Source: Morchella semilibera
Taxonomy: Eukaryota; Ascomycota; Pezizomycetes; Pezizales; Morchellaceae
DNA: 64,000 nt
NCBI GenBank assembly: GCA_009192285.1
Contig: CM018604.1
Span: 4,745,746 to 4,809,745 of the forward strand
Direction of reading: 5' to 3'
How positions within the stretch are numbered: position 1 is the stretch's first letter; each line of letters begins with the position of its first letter. This document shows positions 1 through 12,470 of the stretch, piece after piece. Under the pieces are notes generated by a model that made no database searches, was not told where the DNA came from, and was given only the letters and a program-made list of their open reading frames with translations. The translations under genes were made by a program, and so were the position numbers.

Positions 1-3000
1 GGAATCCAGGGCTGTTCCAGGGCTGAGCACAATGGTGTGCAAAATATGATAAAAGCAAAGCCACAGCTAGCTACCAAAACCCACTATCATTTTCAGGAAC
101 AGTGATCTCGTTGCCGTCGGAATAGCCGTTGAATTTGAGTCAATCGCCCATATTAAAACCCTGATAAATTCTAGTGCTGTTTGCACCTCAAGCCAGGCCG
201 CAGACTGGTTTGTGGTTGCATGCCAAACTTCCACGTATTGTCAAATGCACCCAAGTTTGGTGAGAAGTAGTTCCAAGGTTTTGGTATAGACATACGCCCA
301 CATTATCGGTGAGATAGCCAGAGTACCGAAGAATCCGAACGATGCAAATATTCGGACACTAACCAGATGCTACTGATTGGGCGTATCGGGAAACTCGCCG
401 CTCCTGCCGCGAGCAATAACGACCTAAGGATTAGATTCTGTTTTCCTATTCGATGGTAGGCGCGCGGCCGTAAGCATTGGGGTTACAACTCAACCGCAGG
501 CTCTGGTTTGAGATTGGGAATGGCTCTTGTGTGCGTCTCAGCCGTTTGGCCATCTCGGATCTGTCAAGGCCAAGGCACAGTTTTTGAGACGTAGCTGGTT
601 TGGGCAATGTCCTCTCTTTGTAGTCTATCAGTTCCTGCCCCGCAAAGTATGGCTCGTACTGGGCTTTGGGATAGCTACTGGAAGGTAGCCTTTAGAGTAG
701 TCAACTGAGTATCGCTCGACACTGTCTGTTGTAAAGGGTATAATAAGTGTGGCTAGGTTCTGGAAAGTACCACTTCTATCTGTGACTGCTGGATCTTGTG
801 CAAGGGCTTTAGATAGCTCTGAAAGTCCAGCTATCGTATAGAACGGGAATTAGAGCTGCGACGCCGATAATTGGTATGTGACAATTCTCTTTTCCATATT
901 TGAAAATAAAGACGGATCGGCTATATATGATATTCAAATTTGGAAAAAAGGACGAGAGCTTATTGGTCTTTTTATAGTTATGTTGATGTCTAAATCTCCA
1001 TAGTACCGGGGGGTCGCTCATACACATGTACTTGTTTATCTACCTGTATGTTATGCCAGAGCTCGAGGCGCACCATAAAAATTATCGGGATAACACAGTG
1101 GATTGGGTGCCGAGTGGAGCACCACACCAAAGCACCCCACTCTAACTATAGCATCAGTCGCAGTATGCAGGTTTTGGATGTGCGTGCTGGCCGCAACAGC
1201 TGCAGGAACTGGTTGCAAAAGGCCTGATAGCCTACAAGCCAATCACGTACCATTTTTATGGTTTGGTTTTTTTTACCCCTAACCGTTCGTTTAGGGCAGG
1301 CCCCAATTGCAAATAATATAGATATCGTTAGAGGCACCTTGACACGGGGGATGCAACGTTGGATAAAGATCTACCTCCTTGGCAATAATTCGATCTAATA
1401 TTCGAAGCTGAGAATAGCATATTATAATCACTTACGTATATATTCGGGTGCACGTGGGATGGGCTCTCGAAAGGGCGCTATATAACGTCTAAACTGTAAC
1501 TCCTGCACAGCGTTCGTTAAGTCTCTCACAAAACTTGACTTCTAAAGGTTCAATAACCACATCCTTAACAGATAAAATACCTTCTCTGTCAAAATATTAT
1601 TCTATTGCTCTCGAGGGTTCTTTTAATTTTGGAGCGTTGTGTCCGGTAGTGGACTGTTAGCTATAGGCCTCAAAGTTGAGCGACTTTATTAATGATCAAC
1701 CCTCAGCGGACAAGGCCCCCTACCGATACCCCACACTAGGAATTATAGCGTCTAGATCTAGGGAGTACAATTAGCGGGAAGGAAAAAGGGAGTTAATATG
1801 GCTGTTGCACTGCCGTTCCCGGTTACTCTCCTGACGGTGTATAATTATACTTAGCTAGTAGCTATAGGGCCGACTAGCTGAGCATGAGATCTAGATAGAC
1901 GCTACTGCTGGGGGCTGGGCGGCGGGTGGCGTTTCGGTATTTTTTTCGAAAGGCACTATCTCCTCTTGATCATCAGCGCATAGCCAATCATCTAGGCTAT
2001 CCTGCGGCTTCGGTATGAGGCTACTATGGTTAATTTTTTATCTCATGTGGTAGGGTGGAGCATAGACTAGCTAGACGATGGCTACTTGAGCTGAACGGGA
2101 GCAATATGGAGTAGTCTTTTTGTACCTTTTTGTTTTCGAGTCCTAGTTTTTTCGGGACTAGTCCTTCAGGAGTAGTATACTCCTGAGAATGTCGGGGTGC
2201 ATTCATAGAATATCACTCGACCAATAGGTCGTTTCATGTGTCCGAAATATTGACTATTGTAGTGGAAGTAATTCTTGTGATGTCTATTTCTAATACAGGA
2301 ATTTAGCTGCCCTTTTATAACAGTAATTGCCTTGGCACAAATGCAGTAATGACATAATATAATAGTGGTCTAGGCCTTGCCACAATTATTACAGGGAGGA
2401 TATATTTTCCCCGGCTCGCAATAATAATATAATCCCAAACCCTAGATTAGGGCTTGAATAGCCATGAATAGATCTTACTGCTTGCGAAGTAGAAATATAT
2501 AGCACACCTAAATGTAGCTCTATAGCCTGAGTGATCTAAGTTGCCTGGGGGGGGGGGGGTCGAACGGCTCGCGTGATATATAATTATGGGGTTCCGCCTC
2601 TCGGAGGATCTAGCCGCCTTATGAACGTGTAAACTACGGTAACTGGTGGTTTAGATAAACTTGTATGTACTATACTAAAGCTGGTTTATGGTCTTTGGTT
2701 TAGGAACCCCAAGCCTACTTTTCATTTTTGTATTAATCATAAGATCTCACTCGGCTGACTCATCTTTGCAAAACCCCTAGCCCTAAGAATTATACACCTG
2801 TTTACTAGCGAGACGTCTCCTCTTATTTCCGCAGAGACATCTTCCGTAACACTTCTTCCCTCTCAAACTACTCTTGAACACATTTACTCAGGTGAAGATT
2901 TGGTTCGGATATGACTGCTCATCTCGAACCACACCCCCGGGTTGCAGAGAGTACAGCTCTAATTCTGGGATTATAGGTTTCATTGATTCGTTTACTTTCT

Positions 3001-4243
3001 CCCATTGTTAAGACCTCTAATCGCATAGAGTAAGATAGACTAGGGAGGAGGAGTGGGTGGGACAAACAACCTCTCACAAGCATGGATATCGGAGTGGGAA
3101 ATCTTCCGGGTGATCCCCTGGTATAACCTATAACCTTCCGTCAATATCATCAAGACTATCAGTTTAGGCTCTTATGCATCGGATGGAGGCGCCCAAGAGT
3201 TCATGAGTGATTGTTGGGTCACGAGTCGTTACGGGGTTAGTGAATAAGTTAATCTAAAATGTTTGTATTATCTATTAATTTGATAAGATCGAACTTTCGT
3301 CGCTTTTAGGCCCACGAGTAAACTATATAATTGTATACCACTCGCTAAAGGGTTTCATTACTGTTCAAGGGGTTTCTGGGGCCATTAAGACTCCGTGGAG
3401 AGTAGTTGAACGACCTTGAAAACGATCGTGGGGATAATCTTCTGACGGCGGTAGCTGATGTTAGCTGACAAAAGCCCTTATATACATGTATATGGTACTG
3501 TCATGTTTATATACTTCCTTACGTACATATATGTATGTACTACAGAAGGCACTACAAGAGTATCTTTAAATTGTATTGGGCCGTAGCATAAACTAGGATC
3601 TAGAGAACCGTCCGTCTATATGAAGGAAAGAAACATGACCGATTTAACTTCCGGTCGGGGTGGCCACCGCGAAAAACCCGTTCCGGGGAAGACGTTCGAT
3701 ACCTACAGTATGAAAAAATGGGGTGAAATCACTACCATAGGACTACGGAATTTAGTGACAAATACCGAATTAAATCGGCATTAGAGGAAGAGTACTGTAC
3801 AAATACCGTATGCTTACCGCAATGCTTACCGCAATGCTAGCGTACCAACGAGAATACCTTAGTGATCCCACCACTCTTTTAGGTACTGTATGTACTTGTA
3901 CATACATGTATATGTACTTTTGTGCCTAGCGCCAAGGATGTAACTACATGTATAATCCTGCCACTCTGTAGTGGTGAGGATCTACATGGTACTTTTTCTT
4001 TCTTGGCATGTTCAACGCGTCACTTCCTTCGTGATTCAATTCAGCTTGCAAGGTAACGCTCGCCGCGTTCAAACACGTTTCCGACAACTTAGTAATTCCC
4101 CACAAACCCCGTCGGAAACCATTATCGACGTTCACATACATCAATTCCAGAGAAAAGGGGGAGCCAGGTCAGCAGCTCTTCTTGGGATAGCGTTTTTACG
4201 AAGCACACGACACGAAGGAACTCGCTAAGTAATCACACTAGGC
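1..4243. other. Gene-free stretch
   Basis: No open frame here has a recognisable product, and no RNA gene was seen. The DNA is moderately AT-rich, with many short palindromic patches such as TACATGTA at 3483, 3903 and 3945. A patch near 3760-3850 (palindrome CCGAATTAAATCGG and a doubled TTACCGCAATGC) recurs in part near 25590-25670, so it may be an old short repeat. A 40-codon-scale open frame just upstream of 4244 is not supported as a gene. Confidence 0.6.
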
Positions 4244-6262
4244 ATGAGCGCGTCTTCAACTACAATCCCTCCTCTTCATTCAACTTCAGAATTGCAAGCC
4301 ACATTGTCCCTATCAATCACACAGGATGCTTCCCCAGCATCGTCGGGGGAGGGATCGAAGAAGAGAGCTCTGTCAGAAGTAGCAGCAGATGAGGCGACAG
4401 CTCCAGCGGTGGTCAACGACGTCGGAGATGGCAAGGGTCCCGCTAAGAAAAAGGTGAAATTAACTGAGGCGGAGATCGAGGAGAAAAGGAAGGCGAAAGA
4501 GGCCAAGGAGAAGGAACGGGAGGCCAAGGAGAAGGAAAGGGCCGCGAAAGAGGAAGAGAAGGCTGCTAAGGTAAGCCTTTCCAACATCTTAACAACTTAT
4601 AGTTGTAGGCAGATATTGACTTTGCGGGCTCTTGTAGAAAGCTGAGCGCGATGAGAAGAAACGTATTAGAGACGAGGAGAAAAGGAAGAAAGATGAGGAA
4701 AAGAAGAAGAAAGATGACGAAAAGAAAAAGAAGGACGAGGAAAAGGCTAAAAAGGATAGGGTATGTTTGTTTTCGGTCTGGGAATACGTTCGCAGATGCG
4801 CCGCTAATTGTTCTCGCAGGCTCAAACTCGACTTCAAAACTTCTTCGTGAAGCCTCCTGGCCCGCCAAGTAGCCCTGCGAAGGTTTCTGTAGCACCTCCG
4901 GGAATGGGCCCCAAGACTCTGTCGCTAGAGCTAGAGATAAGACAGAAGCAGAGCGATTATAACAGAAGCTTCCAACCATTTTTTATAAAACCTAATGTCA
5001 TAGTGGCGCCGTCCCACTCATTCCAGCGTGACGATGCCTACAAGTTTACTATGAAGGCTTCCATTGACAAAGCCTTGGCGCTCCCGAAAGAGTCTAACTG
5101 CGCAGAGGATCATAGAGAGACAGTACCGACGGTTGGAACAGTAACCAAAGAACAAATAACAGAGTTACTTCATATTCCACCGCATAAACGTGGCCCACGA
5201 GGAAAGATGTTGGGCTATACAACCAAAGATCTCCTTGCCAGGATAAATTGTCCAGATGACTCATCTCTGCCTCCAATCCTGGACTTAAAGATGCAGAAAA
5301 TACCTAAAGGGGTAGATGGTACAGCAATCTACTTTAAGCTGCTTAATAGTTTACCTAATAAGTTCCTGAAATTTGCGGAAGATGTACGACCGCCCTACTC
5401 AGGAACATTCACCAGGAATCCCACCACCGCTGGTCTCCGGAAGGGACGCAATCCGTTCCAGAAGACCCTACCGAATGTTAATTATGATTATGATTCGGAG
5501 GTAGAATGGGAGGAGGGTGCGCAGGATGAGGATGGTGAAGAGTTATTGAGTGATGACGGGGAAGAGGACGAGGAATTCGACAGTCTGGATGATGAAATGG
5601 ATGGCTTTTTAGACGATGAAGAAGATGAAGCCGCTAAAAACCGGCGGGGCGCTCTGGCTGCCTTAGTGCCAGTATCCTCAGGTCTCTGTTGGGAGGATGA
5701 GGATGGCCGGAATACACGGGCCGAATTTGAGGAGATGAAGATGGAAGTACTTCTTGGTGAGTTCATCGTAGCTTCAGCCATATATTCTTACTGACTTGGC
5801 GTCATAGAGGGTGTATCTGGTCCTATTAATCCGTTTTCAACAGTCTATTGGAACTCTCCACCGAAGAATGCCAAGACTTTGACGAGTTTCCTAGTTTCTG
5901 CATCATCAGCACCAAAATCTTCCCCATCGAAACTCTGTACATCGAAAACATCAATATCAACAGCGATGGAACCGCCCCCACTTCCCCTCGCTGCCTCAAA
6001 TCGGCCTCAAGTTACAACTGTGGCTGTGGGCGCAGAGGCGATGACGCCGAAGAAGGGCAAAAGTGTTCCTCTAGTTCCCGCTGAGGACCTCGACGATTTC
6101 AAGCGTGCGGTTGAGGGTAGTGATATGACCAAGGCGGGTTTGGTTGAAGTTTTAAAGAAACAGTTTCCAAAGATTGGAAAAGAAACAATTAAACAAACGC
6201 TAACTAAGGTTGCAGCTAGAGTTGGCGATAAGGAAAGGGATAAGCGGTGGGTATTGATTTAG
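4244..6262 (+). CDS. RLF2: Chromatin assembly factor 1 large subunit (CAF-1 p150/Cac1)
   Basis: Nuclear histone chaperone subunit that deposits H3-H4 behind the replication fork. Four exons: 4244-4570, 4638-4760, 4820-5756 and 5808-6262. Phases fit throughout and give 613 residues. Visible parts in order: a Ser/Thr-rich N-terminus; a strongly charged Lys/Glu/Arg helix of about residues 75-150 (the KER region); a PCNA-binding box QTRLQNFF at about 152-159, right after the second intron; the CAF1A core with KFLKFAEDVRPPYSGTF; an acidic stretch from DYDSEVEWEE onward (about 370-440); and a C-terminal winged-helix-like domain ending RWVLI. The order and length match fungal CAF-1 large subunits. 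The start is the first ATG before the conserved part. No damage is visible. Confidence 0.93.
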
Positions 6263-7671
6263 CGTGTATATTTTTTTTTCTTTCATATATTAAGGGCCTG
6301 TGGGATGCCCGTCATGGATGAGCCTATCCGAAGGCATTTAGATGCATAATCCCATAAACTGTACCAACATCTTGTTTTTCTTCGCCGTGCTCTGATCTGG
6401 GGTAATTTAGATTCTCTTGCCTCTTTTTCTGTTATTAGAATATCATCCCTCGATATGGGGCTTAGTATTACATAGCTGAAGTAAAGTACAACTTCACTAA
6501 AAGGTTGTCTATAAGCTTTTGTGGTTTCTCTCTCGCCATTCACCTATCGACGGTACTATTTTCTATGCCGACTTTCAGGATGAGGTCAAAGCATTCGAGC
6601 CTGTTGAGATCTTTGCTAGGGGCGAGTGATATTAGGTGACCTGAAAGAACCGGACATGACTGGGCCTGCCAGGCAGCCTTCTTAGATTTTAAAGTTTGTT
6701 TGGGCGTTGATCCTTGCAGCTGTTTCATTCCCTGCATGGTTGGGCACGTTCCTCCTGCTGCGCACGTATCTGCAAGAAAAGAAATAATAACTGGAAAATA
6801 TTGTTCCACAATGATGCATGATTAATATCCTAGCTTAGGGTGAGTAATGAAGTCTGTCTGCCCCGATTATGTGTCAGTTCGTTACCCATTTTTGTAGCGG
6901 GCAATGGAAGTCATCACATATCACTCGATTAAAATGGGGAGTTGAGGAAACGGTACGAGACGGAGAGAAAAAGTGTGCAGGTCAGGGTCAGGGTACAATT
7001 GATTTTACTAGGAGACAAGCGGAAGCCCCTTTAAGTCTTACCGCGTCGAAAGGGTAAGGGTGGTTAGGCCGTTTGTACCAAAGAGGGCCCCAACCCTAGA
7101 CTTCGTGTTAATGAGTCCATAAGGAAAGAGAGCCTAGCCGGTGAAGACACAGAAAACCTACCAGACAGCGATCTTCCCCGCTTCCACTCCATCCATCCAT
7201 CCCACGCAACTGCACCTCTCTCTCCCAACCACTTCAACTCTGCTTTCATCATAAAACAATCTTCCTTTGGCCTGGTAAGAAATATTTTCTTGGATCCACA
7301 CTCTAGTATGTCCATAGCCTTATCTCTTAATTTGTCCATATTTCTCAACCGGATACTATACATGCATCCATTTACCCAATGTTCCATCGATCTTTTTACC
7401 TCCACCCTCTCATCTTTTTTAATTAGCCCCCCCCCGGCCCCCCCGGGGCCCCCCCGATCCCCAAAAGCCTCATTTACCCACCAATCTGCCTCTCTAAGTA
7501 CCTGTATCTCTGAATACCCCTCATTTATCTATTAATCTTTCTATCTCCCTATTCCTCTATCCCTCTCTGCTCGTGAAAATAACTATGCCCACCCACCTAC
7601 CTGTCTATCACCAGTTTCCTTTTTTATGATAATCACTGACTCTATATATAGTACTCTAGACCTCTGAAATA
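6263..7671. other. Intergenic stretch
   Basis: Small minus-strand open frames near 6283-6809 lack ATG starts or recognisable motifs, so they are not called. At 7424-7456 there is a run made almost wholly of C and G, followed by a pyrimidine-rich leader up to the start codon at 7672, as is common in fungal promoters. Confidence 0.55.
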
Positions 7672-10285
7672 ATGGCTGATCCTCGCAGCGGAGAAAATGA
7701 TTTGATGACCAAATTAAATGAGCAGCATAAGCAACTCCCTCATGGTGACGTGAAGGATTGGATGACAAGATTCAATGAGCTGCAAAAGCAACAAGTCGAG
7801 GCTTTGATCTTGCAGAATCAAAATCAAAAGCTGCAATTGGAAATTCTCTCTTTCCAGCTCAAAGCAGAAAACGAGAGAAATAATAAAAAATCCTTAGATG
7901 AGCCAGAAGGTTCCAAAACAGAGTTACAAGATACTGATCAGCCTCAGCAAACGTTAAACCTATCAGGCCAAACACCTTTGTCCCCTATCAGAAGTTCCGT
8001 ACGACAATTGAGCTCCGAGGAATTCTCACAACTCCAAGATTTTGGCCCTGGGGGCTCCCAAGGAATTGATATTTTTCCCGAACAGAACCAGAAACTCCCA
8101 GAGATCCAGCAACGACTGGAAAGTACCCCCATAGAATTACCAGATATCTCTAACATGGACGTTGAGGATACCCGACTCATGATGGCACTTTGTTATAATA
8201 TGCCACCTCCACCTGTACAGACACCTGTGACATCTAGGCCCTTTACTCCAGCAAACAAACGAGCTGAGAATCAGGGGAATATTACCTACAATATGGCTCT
8301 ATATGACCAATCATCTTCCAAATCTGTGAGGGTACGCCGCTCTGAATATCGGCACAATTCAATTATTGGGACTCCAGTATCTCCAATAGAGTCGCCAAGG
8401 GTTAAACGTGCTCGAATAACTGGGAACGGAACTGAGCTCTCGGGGTGTGGCCCAAATACTTTAACCTACTTTAAAGAGAACATTGGCCAACGTGGAACCC
8501 TAGGTGAGGCTTTACAAACATATACCGCAGATGTTGAAAGGCTCGCATCCGCACTGCCTAGGAAGGACCTGGAGGAGTGCATCATGGAAATAGCTCTCTA
8601 TGAACAAAACAGTTCCATGTCATTTGAGAGCAGGTCTGGTGCCGGTATTACATCAAAGGAGGGACTTGTCAGGGGCGCATTGTTGAAGAAATGCAGGAAA
8701 AATGGCAGAAAAGTAGTGTTCAATAGAGATATTTACCCTATGAGCACGGGTTTGAATGAGGGCGGCCAGCTCGGGGCATTTAAAAAACTGCCTTTGGAGA
8801 GTATGTTGATCTAACCCCCACCGCCCGATTGTTCTTGGTCCTGGAGTCAAAGGCTGATTGTTTTCTCAGTTTTAATCCATATTGTTACATTCCTACCACT
8901 GGGGACCGCGCTCAAATTTATTCTTTCTGTTTGCAAGTCGTTTCGCGCCTTGTTGTCTGCACCTGCTCTCTGGAATAACATGGTTATCGACTCCAAGAAT
9001 CAAGAACTGAACACCGACGGATTTGTTCGTCTAGTCCGTACCTTACCAGAAACGTCTATCCGCTACCTTAGCATTGATACAGCAAATCACGATGCGGGGA
9101 CCATTAACGAAGTTATCGACTTGCTGATAAAGGGGAAACAATTCGGCCTTACCTCACTTCATATGTCTGGAAAAAAACTCGGCTTCATGGTAATTTTGAA
9201 CGTAGTAAGGCGCTTATGGGCCGATAAAATCACTGTGTTTTCTCTCACTGATTTCATGCCATCGAAAGTTGATTCAGAGCAGACTATTAAGCAGGTTCTG
9301 TCACTAATGCCTAACCTGAAGAGGTTGAGAATTGAAGGTGGGATCTGGGATACCAAAACCCTAAGATCCCTATCGTGCTTGCATGGCCAATTAAGGAATT
9401 CTGAGATGAACAGACTCGTTGGAGACAACAGATTAACGCATTTGAGTCTTTCGGGGCCGAGGGCCATGGTCTCTTGCAGCGATCTTAAGGAGTTTGGAAA
9501 ATGGTTTCCAGAGGTCGAGGAGCTATTCATCCAATGCATTTATGGCGATGAGGATGAATGGATCAGGAACTATGCTGATGGGCCCGCGAAAGATTGGGTA
9601 GATGGAGCTGCTATAGCATTTGAGGGAGTCAAGTATAGTTACAGAACGCCGAGTGATGACGACATCCCGTGGGTCGCCATGTCAAGGCTGAAGTGTTTTG
9701 GATGCGGTAGTATTGGTGAACAGTCCAAAAAGTATCAAGTTAAAGTCTTTGAAAATATCTATACTGCATATATTTGGAGACTACTCAGGGGAAGCAGTAA
9801 GACTTTGGAGCGGTTGGAGCTTAGTCGTGGGCAGGAATCTCTCAAGCAGAGCAAAGGTATGTGACTATTTAATTGAACTCTAAAGGTATATTGAGGTAGC
9901 GACTCATGATATCCGTCACCTGTTAGGCTATAGTAGAATCCCTGCACCTCTTCCGCAACTTATACCAGAAAAATTGAGGGAAGTTTGGAGTGTGGATTTC
10001 CCGAGGTTGGCCTACATCTTCCTCGGCTTTTGGGACCTTGATTGGGAGTGGTTCATCGCCTGTAAGTCTCCCGACAAAGACAGGCCCAACAGCCTAGAGC
10101 CTATTTTGGGTTTTACAAACGTCAAGAAATTTATCTTTTTGGGATGCACTGGTATGCCAGAAGATCAGAATACTGAGGGAGAAAAGGTTTGGGTACATCA
10201 GGTAAAGAATACTTGGGGTGGTGCGGAAGTAGTTACTGGCCTACACGAAGCAATCAAAGGCAATAAGGGAATGGGTACCTGGTAA
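7672..10285 (+). CDS. F-box protein with long N-terminal region and LRR-like C-terminus
   Basis: Likely substrate receptor of an SCF ubiquitin ligase. Three exons: 7672-8800, 8870-9856 and 9927-10285, with introns of 69 and 70 nt, both phase 1, giving 824 residues. The first junction rebuilds the F-box: LPLE from exon 1 joins ILIHIVTFLPLG from exon 2, followed by SVCKSFRALLSAPALW (about residues 373-415). Before it lies a Gln/Glu-rich coiled coil (about 35-75) and a Ser/Pro-rich, probably disordered region. After it are leucine-rich segments (for example LMPNLKRLRIEGG, RLTHLSLSG, VEELFIQC, TLERLEL) like the divergent LRRs of fungal F-box proteins. An F-box this far from the N-terminus is unusual, since most fungal members begin with it. 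The substrate is unknown. The splice model rests on sequence alone. Confidence 0.82.
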
Positions 10286-12470
10286 GATGAGTATTAAATG
10301 TACTGGGCCAGGAAATGTGGTGCTTTCATGTCTGTACAGGTAGCAGGCCTTTGGGTCTTTCTTTGTACTGATAGTTTGACTCCCATTTTTGTCGGCCTTG
10401 GGTATACGTATAATATTCTTTTTTACTGGGATATTCGCTAGGGAGTGAGGGGGCTCCCCTACTTCCGGCTCTTTCCAGAATTTAGATGGAGAAGATGTCA
10501 TTTAAACACTAATGATCGGATTTGTACTAGTAAATAGCCCCGTGAATAACTACATGTAAGAAGTACATGTACGTATAATCTGATCGCCTAAGAAGCCACT
10601 CTCAGGCCATGGGGACATAGACCGAGGCTGTGTCCCCTTTTCAATGATTCTCCTGTCTCTACTCCTTTCTCTGTTATATGCAATCTCTATCATTGGCTCG
10701 AAAAACCCACTTATATTCCGGTGAAAGGTCTAGCGCGTAACATCCTTGAGAAAGCAGATAGGGTGGGTTACATGTACATGTTTATACTAAGAGGAAGTCC
10801 CTTTTCTTTCCATGGGCCATATATGAGGACTAAACACAGCAGATAGTGTTCTTTTCACCTCTTACTTAATGTGGTATATGAGGATTTTTGATTTCAGCGT
10901 CACGTCAGGCCGGAATGGAAGTCTTAATCATGGATGAATCAGATATTTTTTCCTTAAGACACAGACGTAATCATAAGTATATTTCATAGTATTGCTGAAA
11001 CAAAGATGTAGGTATTCGGAATTGTGTCGGAATTTCTGAGACAAGTGTCTATCCCAGAGGAAGGGACGCAAGGGGTGAGACTTAGTGACCGTTCATATCA
11101 AGTGTGTAATTGCTATAGGATAGATTGGGATGATTAAAGGCTACCAGCATGAAGATTCCGGTAGAAAGCCGTGTTATAGGCGATTAAAGGCTTGCAGCAT
11201 GATGTTACTTGCCTATATGCTCTCTCTACCAGACTTGTGAAATGAGCTGATTGGAAACTCAATGCCCTATTCATTAGGCGATCAGCCTACTCTCTCTTAA
11301 GACCTTCCTCTCTGTTTCTTAGGCGTGATATGCAAAACAGCCGCAACGTGTGATAAGTAAGGGTCAGCCATCCAACTGTTGATATCGGGGGTTGCCACAA
11401 GCATGCACATGCTTGAGATTACAAAAGTCGGATCTCCGAAATTCCGCAATGCTCGCTGAATTACTCACGCATGTGGGCTCGGATTGACGGTAACCTTCCA
11501 CTGAGTCAGTAATCTTCTGGAGCTGTGTTGTACACTGTTATACTTCGTTTGTGCTTGTTTGGGGTTAGGGGTGGGCCGATTAAGTTCTGGCTCGAGTTGA
11601 GTGGTATACCCTCGATTAGACTGGTGCTTTGTTAATGTAGACGGGAAATGGAATTCAACTAGTCAAGTAGAGGAATCATTCCTTGTCTAATGTTGGCGAC
11701 TTCATTCTGGTCCATTGACATTCTCTTTCATGGTGTTTTGCGAGCCAATTGCTCGGAATCCCTTACCTGCAGAGGAATTATCACTCGTCTTGTTAAGATT
11801 AAAGATGTACATTCTCCCCTAGCTAATCTACTGACCGAACAGACGATCAGTGAGAAACCTGGTAGGCAAAAATTCTGGATATTTATCACGTGTCCTAGCC
11901 ATTACGGCAGGTCTCGGAGAGTACATTTTCCCCTCTCTGTATCTCGTGTTTGTATTTGTACCTCATATTGGGCCCCCCTCCGTCACTAGTCTCATAATCT
12001 AATTGACAAAATTGCAATCTTGGTCGCCGACAACCCCACAGTCCTTTCCTCGCAGGTTTTGATTGGAAAAGTACCACACTCCTTTATCGTGATTGGTCTC
12101 CTTTTGACTATTTCCTTCATTCTGCCTTTCCCTAGATACTAGCTACAACAAAAAATAGTGCCTTTTATTACCTACTGTCATCAGAGGGCTTAATATCTGA
12201 ACAGGCTTATATACCCCCCAGGTGAACACCCATTATTCACTGTCAGCTGACCCATTACTAACGGGAGGTACAGACAAATTATTTTCTATATAGATGAATA
12301 ACCAATATCTACAGTCCTGGATATAGTATACGTATATAACTCAATCCTTTAAGATAATCAGCACCAAATAAAGGGCCATTGCCTACCACCCTTGAATTGC
12401 CGTGACAGAATTTTGAATTACGAAACCAACAGTTAGCAAATTTCAACGGTTTGCGTAGCACTACCGAACC
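10286..12470. other. Gene-free stretch
   Basis: No supported gene. TACATGTA occurs at 10551, 10564 and 10769. Two near-identical short phrases with GATTAAAGGCT..CAGCATGA near 11135 and 11180 form a small local duplication. The last 300 bases before 12471 are AT-rich and probably hold the promoter of the next gene. Confidence 0.55.

Noticed and set aside
3971-4228. Open frame of 85 codons just upstream of the CAF-1 gene
   Set aside because: No motif, no codon bias, and it overlaps the likely promoter and leader. A junction to 4244 is not needed.
4276-4979. Antisense frames opposite the CAF-1 KER region
   Set aside because: They are shadows of the Lys/Glu-rich codons on the coding strand.
6283-6809. 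Two minus-strand frames downstream of CAF-1
   Set aside because: One begins at GTG, neither shows a family motif or matching splice sites, and they read through 3' flanking DNA.
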